Below, piece after piece: positions 1 through 8,823 of a stretch of DNA of 64,000 bases (position 1 is its first letter; each line of letters starts with the position of its first letter). Under the pieces are notes generated by a model. That model worked only from the letters and a program-made list of their open reading frames with translations, searched no databases and was not told the origin of the DNA. The DNA is from Allobosea sp. LC85 (GTDB lineage Bacteria; Pseudomonadota; Alphaproteobacteria; Rhizobiales; Beijerinckiaceae): positions 186,001-250,000 of the forward strand of contig NZ_JPKG01000027.1 in assembly GCF_000735605.1 (NCBI RefSeq), in the 5' to 3' direction. A program made the translations under genes and the position numbers.

Positions 1-870
1 ATCAAGGCGCTGAAGGAGCTTGGCTATGACATCAAGCTTAGCACCGTCAACACGACGCTGTTCTTCCAGGCGGCGGCGCAGGGCGACCTCGACATCGCGA
101 CGGACGTGAACTTCCCCCAGCGCGAGCCGGGATTTCGCGCGGTCGAGAAACAGGCGATGGTTGTCGGCGGCGGCATGATCGTCGGGGGCGGCATCAACGG
201 TTACCTGATCGACAAGAAGACCGCGACCGCCCACAACATCACCAGCCTCGAGCAGATGAAGGATCCGAAACTCGCAGCCCTGTTCGGCCGGGACGGCAAG
301 GCGGACCTGATCAACTGCGATCCGGGCTGGAGCTGCGGCGACGTGGTCGATTTTCAGCTCGACAAGTTCGGCCTCAAGGGCACCGTCAAATCGATCCGCG
401 GCAAATATGAGGCGCTGATGGTCGAGGCAGTTGCCCGCGTGAAGCGCGGCGAGCCGGCCTTCTTCTACGCGTGGAGCCCGTCCTGGATGAACAATGCGCT
501 AGTCCCCGGACAGGACGTGGTCTGGCTGCCGACGCCGGCCGACGCGCTACCGCCTTCCGTGCCGAACAAGGGCTCGGCGCTCGTCAGCGGCGTCAAGGGC
601 TGCGCCGGGGGCGCCGACCCCTGCCGCATGGCGATGGCTTCGTGGAACTGGGCGGCGGTCGCCAATAAGGAGTTTGTCGCGGCCAATCCGGCCGTAAGAA
701 CGCTGGTCGAGAACCTGAAGTTCCCTCTCGAAGACTGGTCCAGCTGGGAGTTCAACATCAACAAGAACGGCGGTAGCACGGCGCTGGTGACGAAGCTGGC
801 CGATGAGTGGATCGGCGCGCACAAGGCGCAGTTCGACGGATGGGTCGCCACGGCCCGAACTGCGAAATAA
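1..870 (+). CDS. proX: Glycine betaine/proline ABC transporter substrate-binding protein, 3' part
   Basis: The reading frame is open from the first base of the window, so the start lies upstream. The product matches the E. coli ProX pattern: GYLIDKKTA, then LKDPK-like and GKADL blocks, a CDPGWSCGD loop, YAWSPSW and DVVWL. ProX is the periplasmic receptor of the ProU osmoprotectant importer. Of the three tryptophans that form the ligand box in E. coli ProX, the second and third are present (DPGW, SPSW), but the first is Phe in VNFPQ, so ligand preference may differ. No permease or ATPase follows; they would have to lie upstream of the window. A strong terminator follows the stop codon. Confidence 0.88.
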   Translation: MKALKELGYDIKLSTVNTTLFFQAAAQGDLDIATDVNFPQREPGFRAVEKQAMVVGGGMIVGGGINGYLIDKKTATAHNITSLEQMKDPKLAALFGRDGKADLINCDPGWSCGDVVDFQLDKFGLKGTVKSIRGKYEALMVEAVARVKRGEPAFFYAWSPSWMNNALVPGQDVVWLPTPADALPPSVPNKGSALVSGVKGCAGGADPCRMAMASWNWAAVANKEFVAANPAVRTLVENLKFPLEDWSSWEFNINKNGGSTALVTKLADEWIGAHKAQFDGWVATARTAK

Positions 871-879
871 GCGTTGCTT

Positions 880-938
880 CATACCGACAACGTCGAAGCG
901 AGGCCGGTTTTCTGGCCTCGCTTTTGTGCGTCGGTATG
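880..938 (+). terminator. Nested hairpin terminator after proX
   Basis: An inner 9-bp perfect stem (897-905 with 914-922) is followed by TTTT, a typical Rho-independent terminator. An outer arm pair, CATACCGAC at 880-888 and GTCGGTATG at 930-938, extends it into a larger inverted repeat. It begins about 10 bases after the proX stop. Confidence 0.8.
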
Positions 939-999
939 AGGGCGAACGAATGGCGAAGATCTGCGCTTCTGGTCTGGCCCTCTCAACGGGCCAGACCGA

Positions 1000-1163
1000 A
1001 CGTCCTGCCCGCCACCGATGAACGGCGGCAGCGCGTGCCGTTGCAGCGCTACGGCAGGAGCGATGAAATCGCGGGCACGATCGCCTTCCTCGCCCCCGAC
1101 GATGCCGGCTACATCACCGGGCAGAACATTTGCGTCGATGGTGGCACCACGCGCGGGATCTGA
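1000..1163 (+). pseudogene. Remnant of a short-chain dehydrogenase/reductase, C-terminal end only
   Basis: The last 45 or so codons before the stop at 1161-1163 read like the end of a classical SDR: VPLQRYGRSDEIAG, then FLAPDDAGYITGQ, then a VDGG motif. The Rossmann TGxxxGxG motif and the YxxxK active site are absent, and the upstream part of the frame (through the proX terminator) does not look like protein. I read it as the tail of a deleted gene. Whether the tail is still translated cannot be told. Confidence 0.75.
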
Positions 1164-1237
1164 GTGGCGGGGGTGAGCAGAGCCTTGGGTGTCCAAGGTG
1201 CTGGCTGGACGTAGGCTGTCTAAATGCTGCAGCGCAC

Positions 1238-2185
1238 TCAGGAGTGACCGGTTCCTGATGGGTTGAACACCGACCAGCCTGTCGCCTCGGCAATGCGCTC
1301 CAGCGCGAGGGTGCCGAGACGGGAATTGCCGCATTCGTTCAGGCCGGGCGACCATACGGCGATTGCGGCCTTGCCCGGCGCGATCGCCAGGATGCCGCCG
1401 CCGACGCCGGACTTTCCGGGCAGGCCGACGCGGAAGGCGAAGTCGCCGGAAGCATCGTAATGACCGCAGGTCAGCATCAGGGCGTTGATGCGGCGGGCTC
1501 GTTGTGCCGAGATCACCCGCGCCCCGCCCGGCGAATGCAGGCCCCCAAGCATCAGGTAGCGCCCGGCCATGGCGAGCTGCCGGCAGCTCATGGCGATGGC
1601 GCATTGGTGGAAATAGACGCCAAGGGTCAGCGGCGCCGGATGCGTCAGATTGCCGAAGGCCTTCATGTAATTGGCCAGCGCAATATTGCGGAACCCGGTC
1701 TCCTGTTCGGCGCGCGCCACTGTCTCGTCGATGACGATCGTCTCGTCCTCGGCGAGATAGCGGATGAAGCGCAGCAATTCCCCGATCGCGACGCGCGGTT
1801 CATGCCCGGCGAGATTGATGTCGCTGACGACGAGCGCACCGGCATTGATGAAGGGATTGCGCGGAATGCCCTGCTCGCGCTCGAGCTGGACGATCGAGTT
1901 GAAGGGGGTTCCGGAAGGCTCGCGCCCGACGCGACGCCAGAGTGTGTCGCCGACCTTGCCGAGCGCCTGGGTCAGCGCAAAGACCTTTGAGACGCTCTGG
2001 ATCGAGAAGGGCTCTTCGGCATCGCCGGCGGCATGCGCAACGCCGTCGGACGTGACGATGCAAAGGCCGAACTGTCCGGGATCGACATGGGCGAGAGGTG
2101 GAATATAGCTCGCGACCTCGCCCCGCTCGGGATGGGCGGCCATCTCCTCGGCCACCTCGTGGACGATTCGTCCGATCTCTGCCAC
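1238..2185 (-). CDS. glsA: Glutaminase A
   Basis: Serine-dependent glutaminase that hydrolyses L-glutamine to glutamate and ammonia in the cytoplasm. The whole protein aligns by eye with E. coli YneH/GlsA2: [18 protein letters not shown] (SxxK pair at about residues 64-67), [20 protein letters not shown] and [10 protein letters not shown] chose the GTG at 2185 (315 residues, close to the usual 305-310) because GGAG lies 7 bases upstream and similarity begins directly after it. The frame stays open to an ATG at 2440, but that extra 85-residue stretch is low-complexity and unlike the family. It lies 178 bases downstream of the diguanylate cyclase on the same strand. Confidence 0.9.
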   Translation of the reverse strand: MAEIGRIVHEVAEEMAAHPERGEVASYIPPLAHVDPGQFGLCIVTSDGVAHAAGDAEEPFSIQSVSKVFALTQALGKVGDTLWRRVGREPSGTPFNSIVQLEREQGIPRNPFINAGALVVSDINLAGHEPRVAIGELLRFIRYLAEDETIVIDETVARAEQETGFRNIALANYMKAFGNLTHPAPLTLGVYFHQCAIAMSCRQLAMAGRYLMLGGLHSPGGARVISAQRARRINALMLTCGHYDASGDFAFRVGLPGKSGVGGGILAIAPGKAAIAVWSPGLNECGNSRLGTLALERIAEATGWSVFNPSGTGHS

Positions 2186-2363
2186 GGCCGCTCTCCACTT
2201 CCCCGCACGCAGGAAGCCCGAGGGTGGCGAGGGGGTCAAGATTGTGGCGCGCCAGGCCGGCCTCGCAACGAGATTGCCGATGGCGCGATCGGTTTCCGGA
2301 GCGGCCGGATGACCGTTCTGGGGCAGGAGGGCTGCGAGCCGCAGCAGCCCCCGGATCCTGGGC

Positions 2364-3569
2364 TCAGTGCAGTTGGCAGGCTGAGGCCACCAGCAGCGGC
2401 TTGGTCGGGAAGGGCCGGTCAAGTTCGCTCTGCGACGCAATCATGCAGCGAGACTTGCCGCGCGACTTGGCCTGGTAGAGAGCGCCGTCTGCCGCGGCGA
2501 GCAGGGTCATCATGTCGGTGCCGTGTTCCGGCGCAAGCGCAATCCCAACCGAAGCACCCACGGTGACCTCATGCTTGTTGTCGAGCTCGTAGGGCCGCGA
2601 GATCTCGCGGATCAGCCTTTCGCCGAAACCGAGGAGCTGCGTGGCTTCGGTCTGCTCGGACAAGACGATGAACTCGTCACCACCGATCCGGGCGGCGAGA
2701 TCACCATTGCGGATCATGCCGCGCAACCGCTCGGCGACGAGCTGCAACAGCCGGTCTCCGGCCATATGACCGTAGCTGTCGTTGACGACCTTGAAGCCGT
2801 CGAGATCGAGATAGATCAGCGCGAGCCGCTTCTGCCCGGCGTCGCGGGCGAAATGCGCGTCGAGCGCCTTCGTCAGGCCCGAGCGGTTCGAGAGCCCGGT
2901 CAACATGTCATGGCGGGCATGGAACTCGTTCTCGCGCTCGGCGCGCATCGTCGTGACCAACATCTTGTTGAGCGTACGGGTCGCCCGGCTCATGCTGAAC
3001 AGATAGAACGGGATCTGCATGAAGACGATCAGCATGATCGGCTCGCCGAGGAAGGGCGCGGCAAAACAGCAGGCCCCGAGCGTGAGGAAGATCATCACTC
3101 CCGCGAGCCGTGGCGCCCCGAAATTGCGGAAGCAGATGCCGCCGACCATCGCGGCCGCCGACAGGCAGGCGAGCGTGGCCACGACCCAGTCGCCGCTGGT
3201 CAGGCTGATGAAGGTGCCGTAGCCGACACCGCCGGCCCAGCCGACGCCGAGCAGGATGTAGAGATCCGTTGGCGTTTCCTTGCCCTGCTTCGCCCGCTTC
3301 TGGGCGAGGAGCAGCACGAAGAGCCGCGTCACACAGCAGATGACCTCGAAAGCGCACCAGAGCACGAATGGCAGCGCCGGAATCCGCATCGCGATCAGAA
3401 ACGACACCGCTATGGTGTTGATCACGCCGCCGGCGAAGATCGGCAAGGTGCCGTAGAGGCTTCCAATCAGGGCGACCCTGATGTCGGCTGGAACATCGGG
3501 GCCAGCATCGGTCAGCCAGCGCGTCAGGCGCCAGCGCGGCAAACTGTAGCTTGATGCCTGGCCACTCAT
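2364..3569 (-). CDS. Membrane diguanylate cyclase (GGDEF)
   Basis: The 401-residue protein has about six hydrophobic segments between residues 33 and 192, then a GGDEF domain from about 215 to 380. The catalytic GGDEF is intact at 296-300, and the inhibitory I-site RNGD at 287-290 lies the standard five residues upstream, so it should make cyclic di-GMP and be product-inhibited. The N-terminal membrane part is the likely sensor; its signal is unknown. No EAL domain is present. The ATG at 3569 is the only good start. Confidence 0.9.
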   Translation of the reverse strand: MSGQASSYSLPRWRLTRWLTDAGPDVPADIRVALIGSLYGTLPIFAGGVINTIAVSFLIAMRIPALPFVLWCAFEVICCVTRLFVLLLAQKRAKQGKETPTDLYILLGVGWAGGVGYGTFISLTSGDWVVATLACLSAAAMVGGICFRNFGAPRLAGVMIFLTLGACCFAAPFLGEPIMLIVFMQIPFYLFSMSRATRTLNKMLVTTMRAERENEFHARHDMLTGLSNRSGLTKALDAHFARDAGQKRLALIYLDLDGFKVVNDSYGHMAGDRLLQLVAERLRGMIRNGDLAARIGGDEFIVLSEQTEATQLLGFGERLIREISRPYELDNKHEVTVGASVGIALAPEHGTDMMTLLAAADGALYQAKSRGKSRCMIASQSELDRPFPTKPLLVASACQLH

Positions 3570-3701
3570 GCGCGTGTTGCGACTCCCTGGCCGTGAGGTC
3601 CTGGAAGAGACCGGTTCGAGCCCGGTGCTCTTGTTCGCGGCTCATAGGGCCGAGCCGTTACGATTCCGTGTGGAAGGCGCGATGACTTGTGCACTTCCCT
3701 A

Positions 3702-3815
3702 AGAGCATGCTGCGAAAAATGGCAACGGTTTTTCGCATAAAGCATGCTCTAAACTATTGGAGTCGATCACGTTTTCTGCGTTTGGACGATTTCGTCCAAG
3801 CGCAGCGTGATCTAG
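3702..3815. repeat. Two-hairpin intergenic palindromic repeat
   Basis: The first hairpin has perfect 10-bp arms AGAGCATGCT (3702-3711) and AGCATGCTCT (3741-3750), with an inner CGAAAAA/TTTTCG pairing. The second has GATCACG (3765-3771) and CGTGATC (3806-3812), with inner CTGCG/CGCAG and TTGGACGA/TCGTCCAA arms. It lies between an FMN reductase gene end and the cyclase promoter. It looks like a mobile REP-type element; I saw no second copy in this window. Confidence 0.7.
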
Positions 3816-3839
3816 CGTCCGATCGTCACGCCGCCGCGA

Positions 3840-4409
3840 TTACAGGCCCTTGCCGGAAAGATTGAGCAACCGGGCCACCTGGGCATCCAAGAAACCGCTG
3901 CTGCGCGCATCGGTGAGGTTGCCATCGGCATCGAACACCTTGTCGGCGAAACTGACGGCGACCATCTCGGGCACCATCAGCGCGCCGAAGCCGAGTTCGA
4001 GTGACGTTCGCAACTGGGTCAGCCCGCGATAGGCGCCGAGCGAGCCGGTGGAGGCTCCGCCGAGCGCCACGACCTTGCCGGCAAGGCCGCTGGCGGGGGG
4101 GCCAGGCTTGGCGGTCGATGCCCAGTCGAGCGCGTTCTTCAAGGCCGGCGCGTAGCCGGCATTGTATTCGGGGCTCGCGATGTAGAGGCCGTCATGCGCG
4201 TCGATCAATGCGCGCAGTTCGTGGGCTGCCTGCGGCGCGTTGCCAAATCCGGTGGCATCGACCAGAGGAAGCGGGTAGTCGCCGAGTGAGATCTGCTTCA
4301 CCTCTGCCCCGGCGGCGCGCAGCCTCCTTGCCGCCAGCGTCGCGAGCTTGGTGTTGAGTGAGCCCTCGCGCCAGGAACCGGCGAAAACGAAAATCCTAGG
4401 TGCAGGCAT
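3840..4409 (-). CDS. NADPH-dependent FMN reductase family protein
   Basis: Flavodoxin-fold NAD(P)H:flavin or quinone oxidoreductase of about 189 residues. It opens with a beta strand and the phosphate-binding loop GSWREGSLNTKLA, and carries the family signature SPEYNAGYAPALKNALDW about residue 80, then GGASTGSLGA. The frame is open to 4517, but the ATG at 4409 is preceded by GGGGAGG and starts directly at the conserved fold, so I use it. Members reduce FMN, quinones, azo compounds or chromate; the substrate cannot be read here. It stands alone, with the intergenic palindromic repeat after its end. Confidence 0.85.
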   Translation of the reverse strand: MPAPRIFVFAGSWREGSLNTKLATLAARRLRAAGAEVKQISLGDYPLPLVDATGFGNAPQAAHELRALIDAHDGLYIASPEYNAGYAPALKNALDWASTAKPGPPASGLAGKVVALGGASTGSLGAYRGLTQLRTSLELGFGALMVPEMVAVSFADKVFDADGNLTDARSSGFLDAQVARLLNLSGKGL

Positions 4410-4558
4410 GCGACCTCCCCATGGCGTAGCCGGGAAGCTCCACCTGTCCGCGATCAGGAAAGCCTGCACGCTTGTTGCCGGCCTGAGAACCCGGGCTGCG
4501 GTATCGACACCATGCACGGGAAGGCGGGGTACACCACAGTGAGGGAGGCGTCGCAGTC

Positions 4559-5350
4559 CTATCCTGCGCGACGATAGACCCAGACGCGCGCTGGCGGGAT
4601 ATTCCGCAAGACCCAGTCGGACACCATGGCCTTGAGTCCCGAGCCCTTCCGGGGCACCGGCGAGATCACGGAGTAAGTGAACTGGATAAAGGGCGCGTCC
4701 TGGACGAGTAGCGTGAAAGCGTCCTTGACGAGGGCGGTGCGCGTGGCTGGCGGCCGCGTGAACAGCGGCAGGCTGGAGACGACCGCTGCGGCCTTCTCGC
4801 TCAGATGCCCGGCCAGCGTCGTCGACAGCGCATAGGCGTCGCCTTCCACCACGGTGGCGCGCGGAAAACGCTCGCGCAGCAGCTTGCAGAACTCGGGGCT
4901 GTATTCGACCAGGATCAGCCTGGACTCGTCGATGCCGCGTTCGATCAGCGCCTCGGTCACAGGGCCGGTGCCGGGACCGATCTCGATCACTGGACCAGGC
5001 GCGTTCGGATCGACGAAGGAGGCCATGCGGCGTGCCAGGAACGGGCTCGACGGTGTCACCGAGCCGGTGCGCAGCGGGTCGTCGATCCAGGATTTCAGGA
5101 AGCGGGCATCGTCGCCGAACTTCGCCTTGGCCTCATTGACCCGCGTCTTCAGCTTCCCGGCCGTGTTGCGGACCTCGCCCTCGACCTTGTAGCGCACGGC
5201 TGCGACCTTCAGCTTGGCCTCCGCCACGCTGTCCGCCAGCTCCGCGGCAGTGACGCGCATTTCACCCTCGATGCGAGCGGCAACGCTCGATTTGCCGAGC
5301 CGTCCGGCAAGCGCGCCGCGAGAATCCCGGGTGGTGGAAGAACGCGTCAT
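4559..5350 (-). CDS. pmtA: Phospholipid N-methyltransferase, PmtA type, with N-terminal extension
   Basis: SAM-dependent class I methyltransferase expected to methylate phosphatidylethanolamine stepwise to phosphatidylcholine at the inner membrane. The SAM loop EIGPGTGPVTEAL lies at about 122-134, preceded by the PmtA hallmark TPSSPFLARRMASFVDP and followed by VEYSPEFC and VVEGDAY. The 263-residue length exceeds the roughly 200 usual for rhizobial PmtA. The extra 80 or so N-terminal residues are charged and helical (EAKLKVAAVRYKVEG), perhaps a membrane-surface or coiled-coil segment. A palindrome lies upstream at 5417. Confidence 0.82.
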   Translation of the reverse strand: MTRSSTTRDSRGALAGRLGKSSVAARIEGEMRVTAAELADSVAEAKLKVAAVRYKVEGEVRNTAGKLKTRVNEAKAKFGDDARFLKSWIDDPLRTGSVTPSSPFLARRMASFVDPNAPGPVIEIGPGTGPVTEALIERGIDESRLILVEYSPEFCKLLRERFPRATVVEGDAYALSTTLAGHLSEKAAAVVSSLPLFTRPPATRTALVKDAFTLLVQDAPFIQFTYSVISPVPRKGSGLKAMVSDWVLRNIPPARVWVYRRAG

Positions 5351-5416
5351 GAAACCTCAGGCCTCGCCCCGCTAGCCGAAGCATCAGAACGAACAGATGC
5401 CTCTAGCGCGCAGAAT

Positions 5417-5433
5417 TGACGTTAACCGTCAAG
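5417..5433. promoter_or_regulatory. 17-bp palindrome upstream of pmtA
   Basis: TTGACG-TTAAC-CGTCAA is a perfect 6-bp inverted repeat 67 bases upstream of the pmtA start. It could be an operator, or its first arm a -35 element. Its spacing does not match the classical FNR box (TTGAT-N4-ATCAA), so I do not assign it to the neighbouring Crp/Fnr protein. Confidence 0.35.
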
Positions 5434-5472
5434 GCGTTCGGGTCAAGAGCGCCGCGTAGCGGTTGGGCTGTT

Positions 5473-6237
5473 TCAGATCAACGGTCTCGGATGGCGTTCC
5501 CGTTCGAAAAGCAAGGCCATGCGCGCGGTCAGCCGTGGGTTGAGCAAGGTGAGCCGCCCTCCCGCAAGGGAGAAGAGGCCGGCGCGGCGCAGCCGGGACC
5601 AGGTCTTGCTGGTGTGGACAAGCGACAGTCCCAGCGCGTCTGCGAGATGCTGTTGCGTCAGCGGGAACTGGAAACTGTTGTCGCTGACGAGATCGAGCGC
5701 CTCGGCTCGGCGATAAAGCGAGATCACCAGCGCCGCGATGCGCTCGCCGGCATTGCGCTGGCCGACCGAGGTCAGGTTCTCGTCGATCAGGCTTTCCTCG
5801 CGGGAGCCAAGCCACGCGATCTCGTAGGACAGCGACGGCATGTGCACGAAAAGGTCCCAGATGCGCTTGCGCGGAAAGGTGCAGAGCTCGACATCGGTCA
5901 GCGCCTCGATGCCATGCTGGGCCGCGCTCAGGAGGGAAGCCTGAAGCCCGACCAGATCGCCCGGCAGCAGGAAGTTCAGAATCTGACGCCGTCCGTCAGA
6001 GAGCGATTTGTAGCGAAAGGCCCAGCCGGAGAACAACGTGAAGAGTTCGGCATTGTCCTGCCCGGGGTGAATGACTTCCGATCCGGCAGGAACGGACCGA
6101 TGATCGATCTTCATTCCCTGAATGAAGCGCATGTCCTCATCGCTCTTGTCCTTGAATGCCGGCTTCAGCCGCAATGGGCAGGCCAGGCAGGGCACTCCGA
6201 GCAGGGCTGCGCTGGCATGGTCGGGCATGGTCTTCAT
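5473..6237 (-). CDS. Crp/Fnr family transcriptional regulator
   Basis: The 254-residue protein has an N-terminal cyclic-nucleotide-binding-like barrel (HPGQDNAELFTLFSGWAFRY, then LLPGDLVGLQASLL) and a C-terminal winged helix (FPLTQQHLADALGLSLVHTS). Near the N-terminus a CLACPLR segment supplies two cysteines; this is short of the four-cysteine Fe-S set of FNR, so oxygen sensing is not implied. Targets are unknown. The start is uncertain between ATG 6237 and ATG 6228; neither has a clear Shine-Dalgarno. It diverges from the ABC transporter gene. Confidence 0.85.
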   Translation of the reverse strand: MKTMPDHASAALLGVPCLACPLRLKPAFKDKSDEDMRFIQGMKIDHRSVPAGSEVIHPGQDNAELFTLFSGWAFRYKSLSDGRRQILNFLLPGDLVGLQASLLSAAQHGIEALTDVELCTFPRKRIWDLFVHMPSLSYEIAWLGSREESLIDENLTSVGQRNAGERIAALVISLYRRAEALDLVSDNSFQFPLTQQHLADALGLSLVHTSKTWSRLRRAGLFSLAGGRLTLLNPRLTARMALLFERERHPRPLI

Positions 6238-6321
6238 GACGCCATTATGCGCGGATGATCCGGCACAGCTCAATGTCAAATCGCATGCTTCGTGCGGTGC
6301 AACATATCCTCGGCGGTTGAC

Positions 6322-6347
6322 GGAACTGGCAGATGCTTCGCGGCGTT
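6322..6347 (+). promoter_or_regulatory. EcfG-type promoter upstream of the ABC transporter
   Basis: GGAAC at 6322-6326, a 17-base spacer and CGTT at 6344-6347, about 100 bases ahead of the ATG at 6450. This matches the general stress sigma factor consensus of alphaproteobacteria. Confidence 0.6.
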
Positions 6348-6449
6348 CTAGCGCCGTGGAGCGTGGCGATCTCCAGCCTCCGGGTTATGATTGCGGCACC
6401 TCGCGATGATGCTCCGGTCAAAGACATCTCGGGCGGGAGGTGCAAGGTC

Positions 6450-8261
6450 ATGGCTGAGAGGCCGCAACCATCCAGGCGTTTGCGCATGCGGCAGTTTTTC
6501 CGCATCGCGCTGCGGTTCTGGAGCGGCAAGACCCGGTTGCGAGCCTGGGCGCTGACGATAGCCGTCCTGGTCTTCATCGCCACACAGACGGCCACCGCCG
6601 TCGGCATCAATAGCTGGAACCGGTTCTTCTTCGACGCGCTGGAAAAGCGCGATATCGGTGCTGTCTGGTCGGTGATCGCCTGGCTGCCGGCGCTGGTCGT
6701 CGCATTCAGCCTGTCGCTCTCGGCCCTTGTGGTCAGCCGCATGCTGCTTCAGGCGCGGTGGCGGGAGGACTTGACCAGCCGTCTTGCTGGCTGGTGGATC
6801 GCCGATCAGCGCTATTACAGGCTGGGTTTCCTCACCAAGAGGCAAACCGCCCCCGAATATCGCATCGCAGACGATGTCCGGCTGGCGATCGAGCCGCTCG
6901 TTGAATTCGCGATCGGATTGATCAGCGCTGCGGTGACGGCCGCGACCTTTGCCACCATCCTCTGGCAGGTCGCAGGCTCCGCCCGCTTCATGCTCGGTGG
7001 CACGCAGGTCGTGATCCCGAGCTACATGGCGATCGCTGCGATCGCCTATGCGGTGGTTGCGTCGCTCGCTGCCTATCTCACCGGGCGACCGCTGGTTGCT
7101 CGCATTGCGGCCAAGAACGAGGCCGAGGCTCTGTTCCGGGCCGAAATGACGCGATTGCGTGAGAATGCCGAGAGTATCGCCTTGATCAAGGGCGACGCCG
7201 ACGAGCGCGCATCGGTCGGCGAGAATTATGGCCGCGTCCTTGCCGCCTGGCTCCGCGTCATTCGCCAGCAGGGCGTGATCGCATTGGTGCTCAACACCAA
7301 TGGAGCCTTGTTCCCGGTCGTTCCGCTGTTGCTGATCGCGCCGAAATATCTCTCTGGTGAGGTCACGCTCGGCGCCGTGATGCAGGTCGTCGCGGCGTTC
7401 AGCGCCGTTCAGGCCGCGCTGATCTGGTTCGTCGACAATTTCGTCCGGCTGGCCGAGTGGTTCGCCTCCGTCACCCGCGTCGACGAGCTGGTCGAAGAAC
7501 TCGAAGCGCTCGATGTCGGCACGATCATGGAGGGTGAGACCCAGATCTCGTTCGGCGAGAGTGACGACGGCGCGATCCATATCAAGGAGCTCTCGCTCGC
7601 CCACAGCAACGGGCGCGTCGTCATTGCAGACGCGACGGTCGTGATCGAACTCGGCGAAAAGGTGCTGATCGTGGGCGAGAGCGGCTCCGGCAAGAGCACG
7701 CTGATCCGGTCGTTGGCCGGCCTCTGGCCCTGGGGCTCGGGCTCGATCCAGGTCCCTCGCGGCAAGCGCATCGCCTTCGTGCCACAGAAGCCCTACTTGC
7801 CCCTCGGCGATTTCAGGGCCGTGCTGCTCTATCCCGATTCCGAGATCCCCGTCAGCGAAGAGACCATCGTTGCCGCGCTTCGGCGCTGTGGCCTGGCCTA
7901 TATGGCGAAGCGCCTGAACGAGGAGGACAATTGGGATCGCGTCCTGTCCGGCGGCGAACGCCAGCGCGTCGCCTTCGCTCGATTGCTGATCCAGAATCCC
8001 GATATCATCATCATGGACGAAGCGACTTCGGCACTCGACGAGGACAGCCAGAATTCGCTCCTTGGATTGTTCGAGGGTGAGCTTGCGCACGCCACCGTCA
8101 TCAGCGTCGGCCACCGCCCCGGTCTCGAGGATTTCCATGACCGCAAGATCACGCTGGAAAAGCGCCTGGCAGGCGCCCATCTGAGCTCGCGCCGGATCGG
8201 CAAGTCGCTCTGGCGACTGTTCCGTAGCCGCCAGCCCGCCAACGAGGATGAGGTGGCCTGA
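6450..8261 (+). CDS. ABC transporter, fused membrane and ATPase domains (YddA/SbmA-like membrane fold)
   Basis: The 603-residue half-transporter has an N-terminal ABC_membrane_2-type domain (about five to six membrane helices, residues 25-340, with the family-like sequence SWNRFFFDALEKRD). The C-terminal ATPase carries Walker A GESGSGKST, signature LSGGERQR, Walker B IIIMDEATSALDE and the switch His in SVGHRP. It should act as a homodimer in the inner membrane; the cargo is unknown. The ATG at 6450 follows GGGAGG at good spacing, so the longer frame from 6333 is not used. An EcfG-type promoter precedes it, predicting stress induction. Confidence 0.88.
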   Translation: MAERPQPSRRLRMRQFFRIALRFWSGKTRLRAWALTIAVLVFIATQTATAVGINSWNRFFFDALEKRDIGAVWSVIAWLPALVVAFSLSLSALVVSRMLLQARWREDLTSRLAGWWIADQRYYRLGFLTKRQTAPEYRIADDVRLAIEPLVEFAIGLISAAVTAATFATILWQVAGSARFMLGGTQVVIPSYMAIAAIAYAVVASLAAYLTGRPLVARIAAKNEAEALFRAEMTRLRENAESIALIKGDADERASVGENYGRVLAAWLRVIRQQGVIALVLNTNGALFPVVPLLLIAPKYLSGEVTLGAVMQVVAAFSAVQAALIWFVDNFVRLAEWFASVTRVDELVEELEALDVGTIMEGETQISFGESDDGAIHIKELSLAHSNGRVVIADATVVIELGEKVLIVGESGSGKSTLIRSLAGLWPWGSGSIQVPRGKRIAFVPQKPYLPLGDFRAVLLYPDSEIPVSEETIVAALRRCGLAYMAKRLNEEDNWDRVLSGGERQRVAFARLLIQNPDIIIMDEATSALDEDSQNSLLGLFEGELAHATVISVGHRPGLEDFHDRKITLEKRLAGAHLSSRRIGKSLWRLFRSRQPANEDEVA

Positions 8262-8302
8262 GCGCTGCTCCCGGTTTTGTGATCGCGGCCAGGCGGGCAG
8301 CG

Positions 8303-8327
8303 GGAACCGAACCGGCGGCGTCGCGTT
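8303..8327 (+). promoter_or_regulatory. EcfG-type promoter upstream of the 90-residue protein
   Basis: GGAAC at 8303-8307, a 16-base spacer and CGTT at 8324-8327, a perfect match. It lies 54 bases upstream of the ATG at 8381. Confidence 0.75.
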
Positions 8328-8380
8328 CTCTTCGACGTAAACTGGTCAATGGTGGCCAGTCGTGGCGTAGGGAGAGACAG

Positions 8381-8653
8381 ATGTTGAATGACAGCCTTGC
8401 CCCCATCAAACGCGCCTTCGCTTTCTTTGGAATCATGGGCGCGGTGGTGGCCACGCTGACCTTCGGCTCGGCTCTCCAGAGCGCAACCGATCAGAGTTCG
8501 ACCTCCGTCGCTGAGGCCAAGAGTCGAAATCACATCCCGACAGATAGCCAACTGGCATCGGTGGACCCCGCCCAGAGGGTCGCCGATCGGACCAAGCGCG
8601 CGATCGCGACCTCCCAGGAGGCTCGCGTCATCGGGCCCAGCGTTATTCGCTGA
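8381..8653 (+). CDS. Small predicted membrane or secreted protein, unknown function
   Basis: The 90-residue protein is not recognised. The ATG at 8381 has AGGGAGAG just upstream. Residues 12-32 form one hydrophobic segment (FFGIMGAVVATLTFG), either a signal peptide or an anchor. The rest is polar, with many Ser, Thr, Arg and Gln. A perfect EcfG promoter precedes it, so it is predicted to belong to the general stress regulon; that is also the best evidence that it is a real gene. It stands alone between the ABC transporter and the transglutaminase gene. Confidence 0.65.
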   Translation: MLNDSLAPIKRAFAFFGIMGAVVATLTFGSALQSATDQSSTSVAEAKSRNHIPTDSQLASVDPAQRVADRTKRAIATSQEARVIGPSVIR

Positions 8654-8823
8654 GCTGGGACATTCTGCGGGCAGGACATTCTGCGCGAAAGCGGAACCGG
8701 GCGCTCGGTCGCGATGCGATGGGGCGCCCTCGCGCTTGTCACGCGTGAAGCCGCCTTCGGGCGGCTTGTTTTGTCGGTGGCCGCGCCGGCTACCATGGCC
8801 CGTCGCTTGGCCTGGAGGGTCCT

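Noticed and set aside
971-997. Perfect 10-bp hairpin GGTCTGGCCC/GGGCCAGACC
   Set aside because: No T run on either strand, so not called a terminator; it may be chance or a scar at the SDR remnant.
2257-2287. Possible EcfG promoter for glsA on the minus strand
   Set aside because: The -35 box reads GGAAA rather than GGAAC and the spacing is too long.
2186-2440. N-terminal extension of glutaminase to ATG 2440
   Set aside because: The extra residues are Arg/Pro/Trp-rich and unlike glutaminases, while GTG 2185 has a good Shine-Dalgarno and starts at the conserved region.
6348-8180. 610-codon minus-strand open frame opposite the ABC transporter
   Set aside because: It is an antisense shadow: very Asp/Gly/Arg-rich, no domains, and it lies opposite a gene with complete ATPase motifs.
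8693-8720. GGAAC at 8693 as a stress promoter of the transglutaminase gene
   Set aside because: No CGTT or GTT at 16-18 bases downstream.
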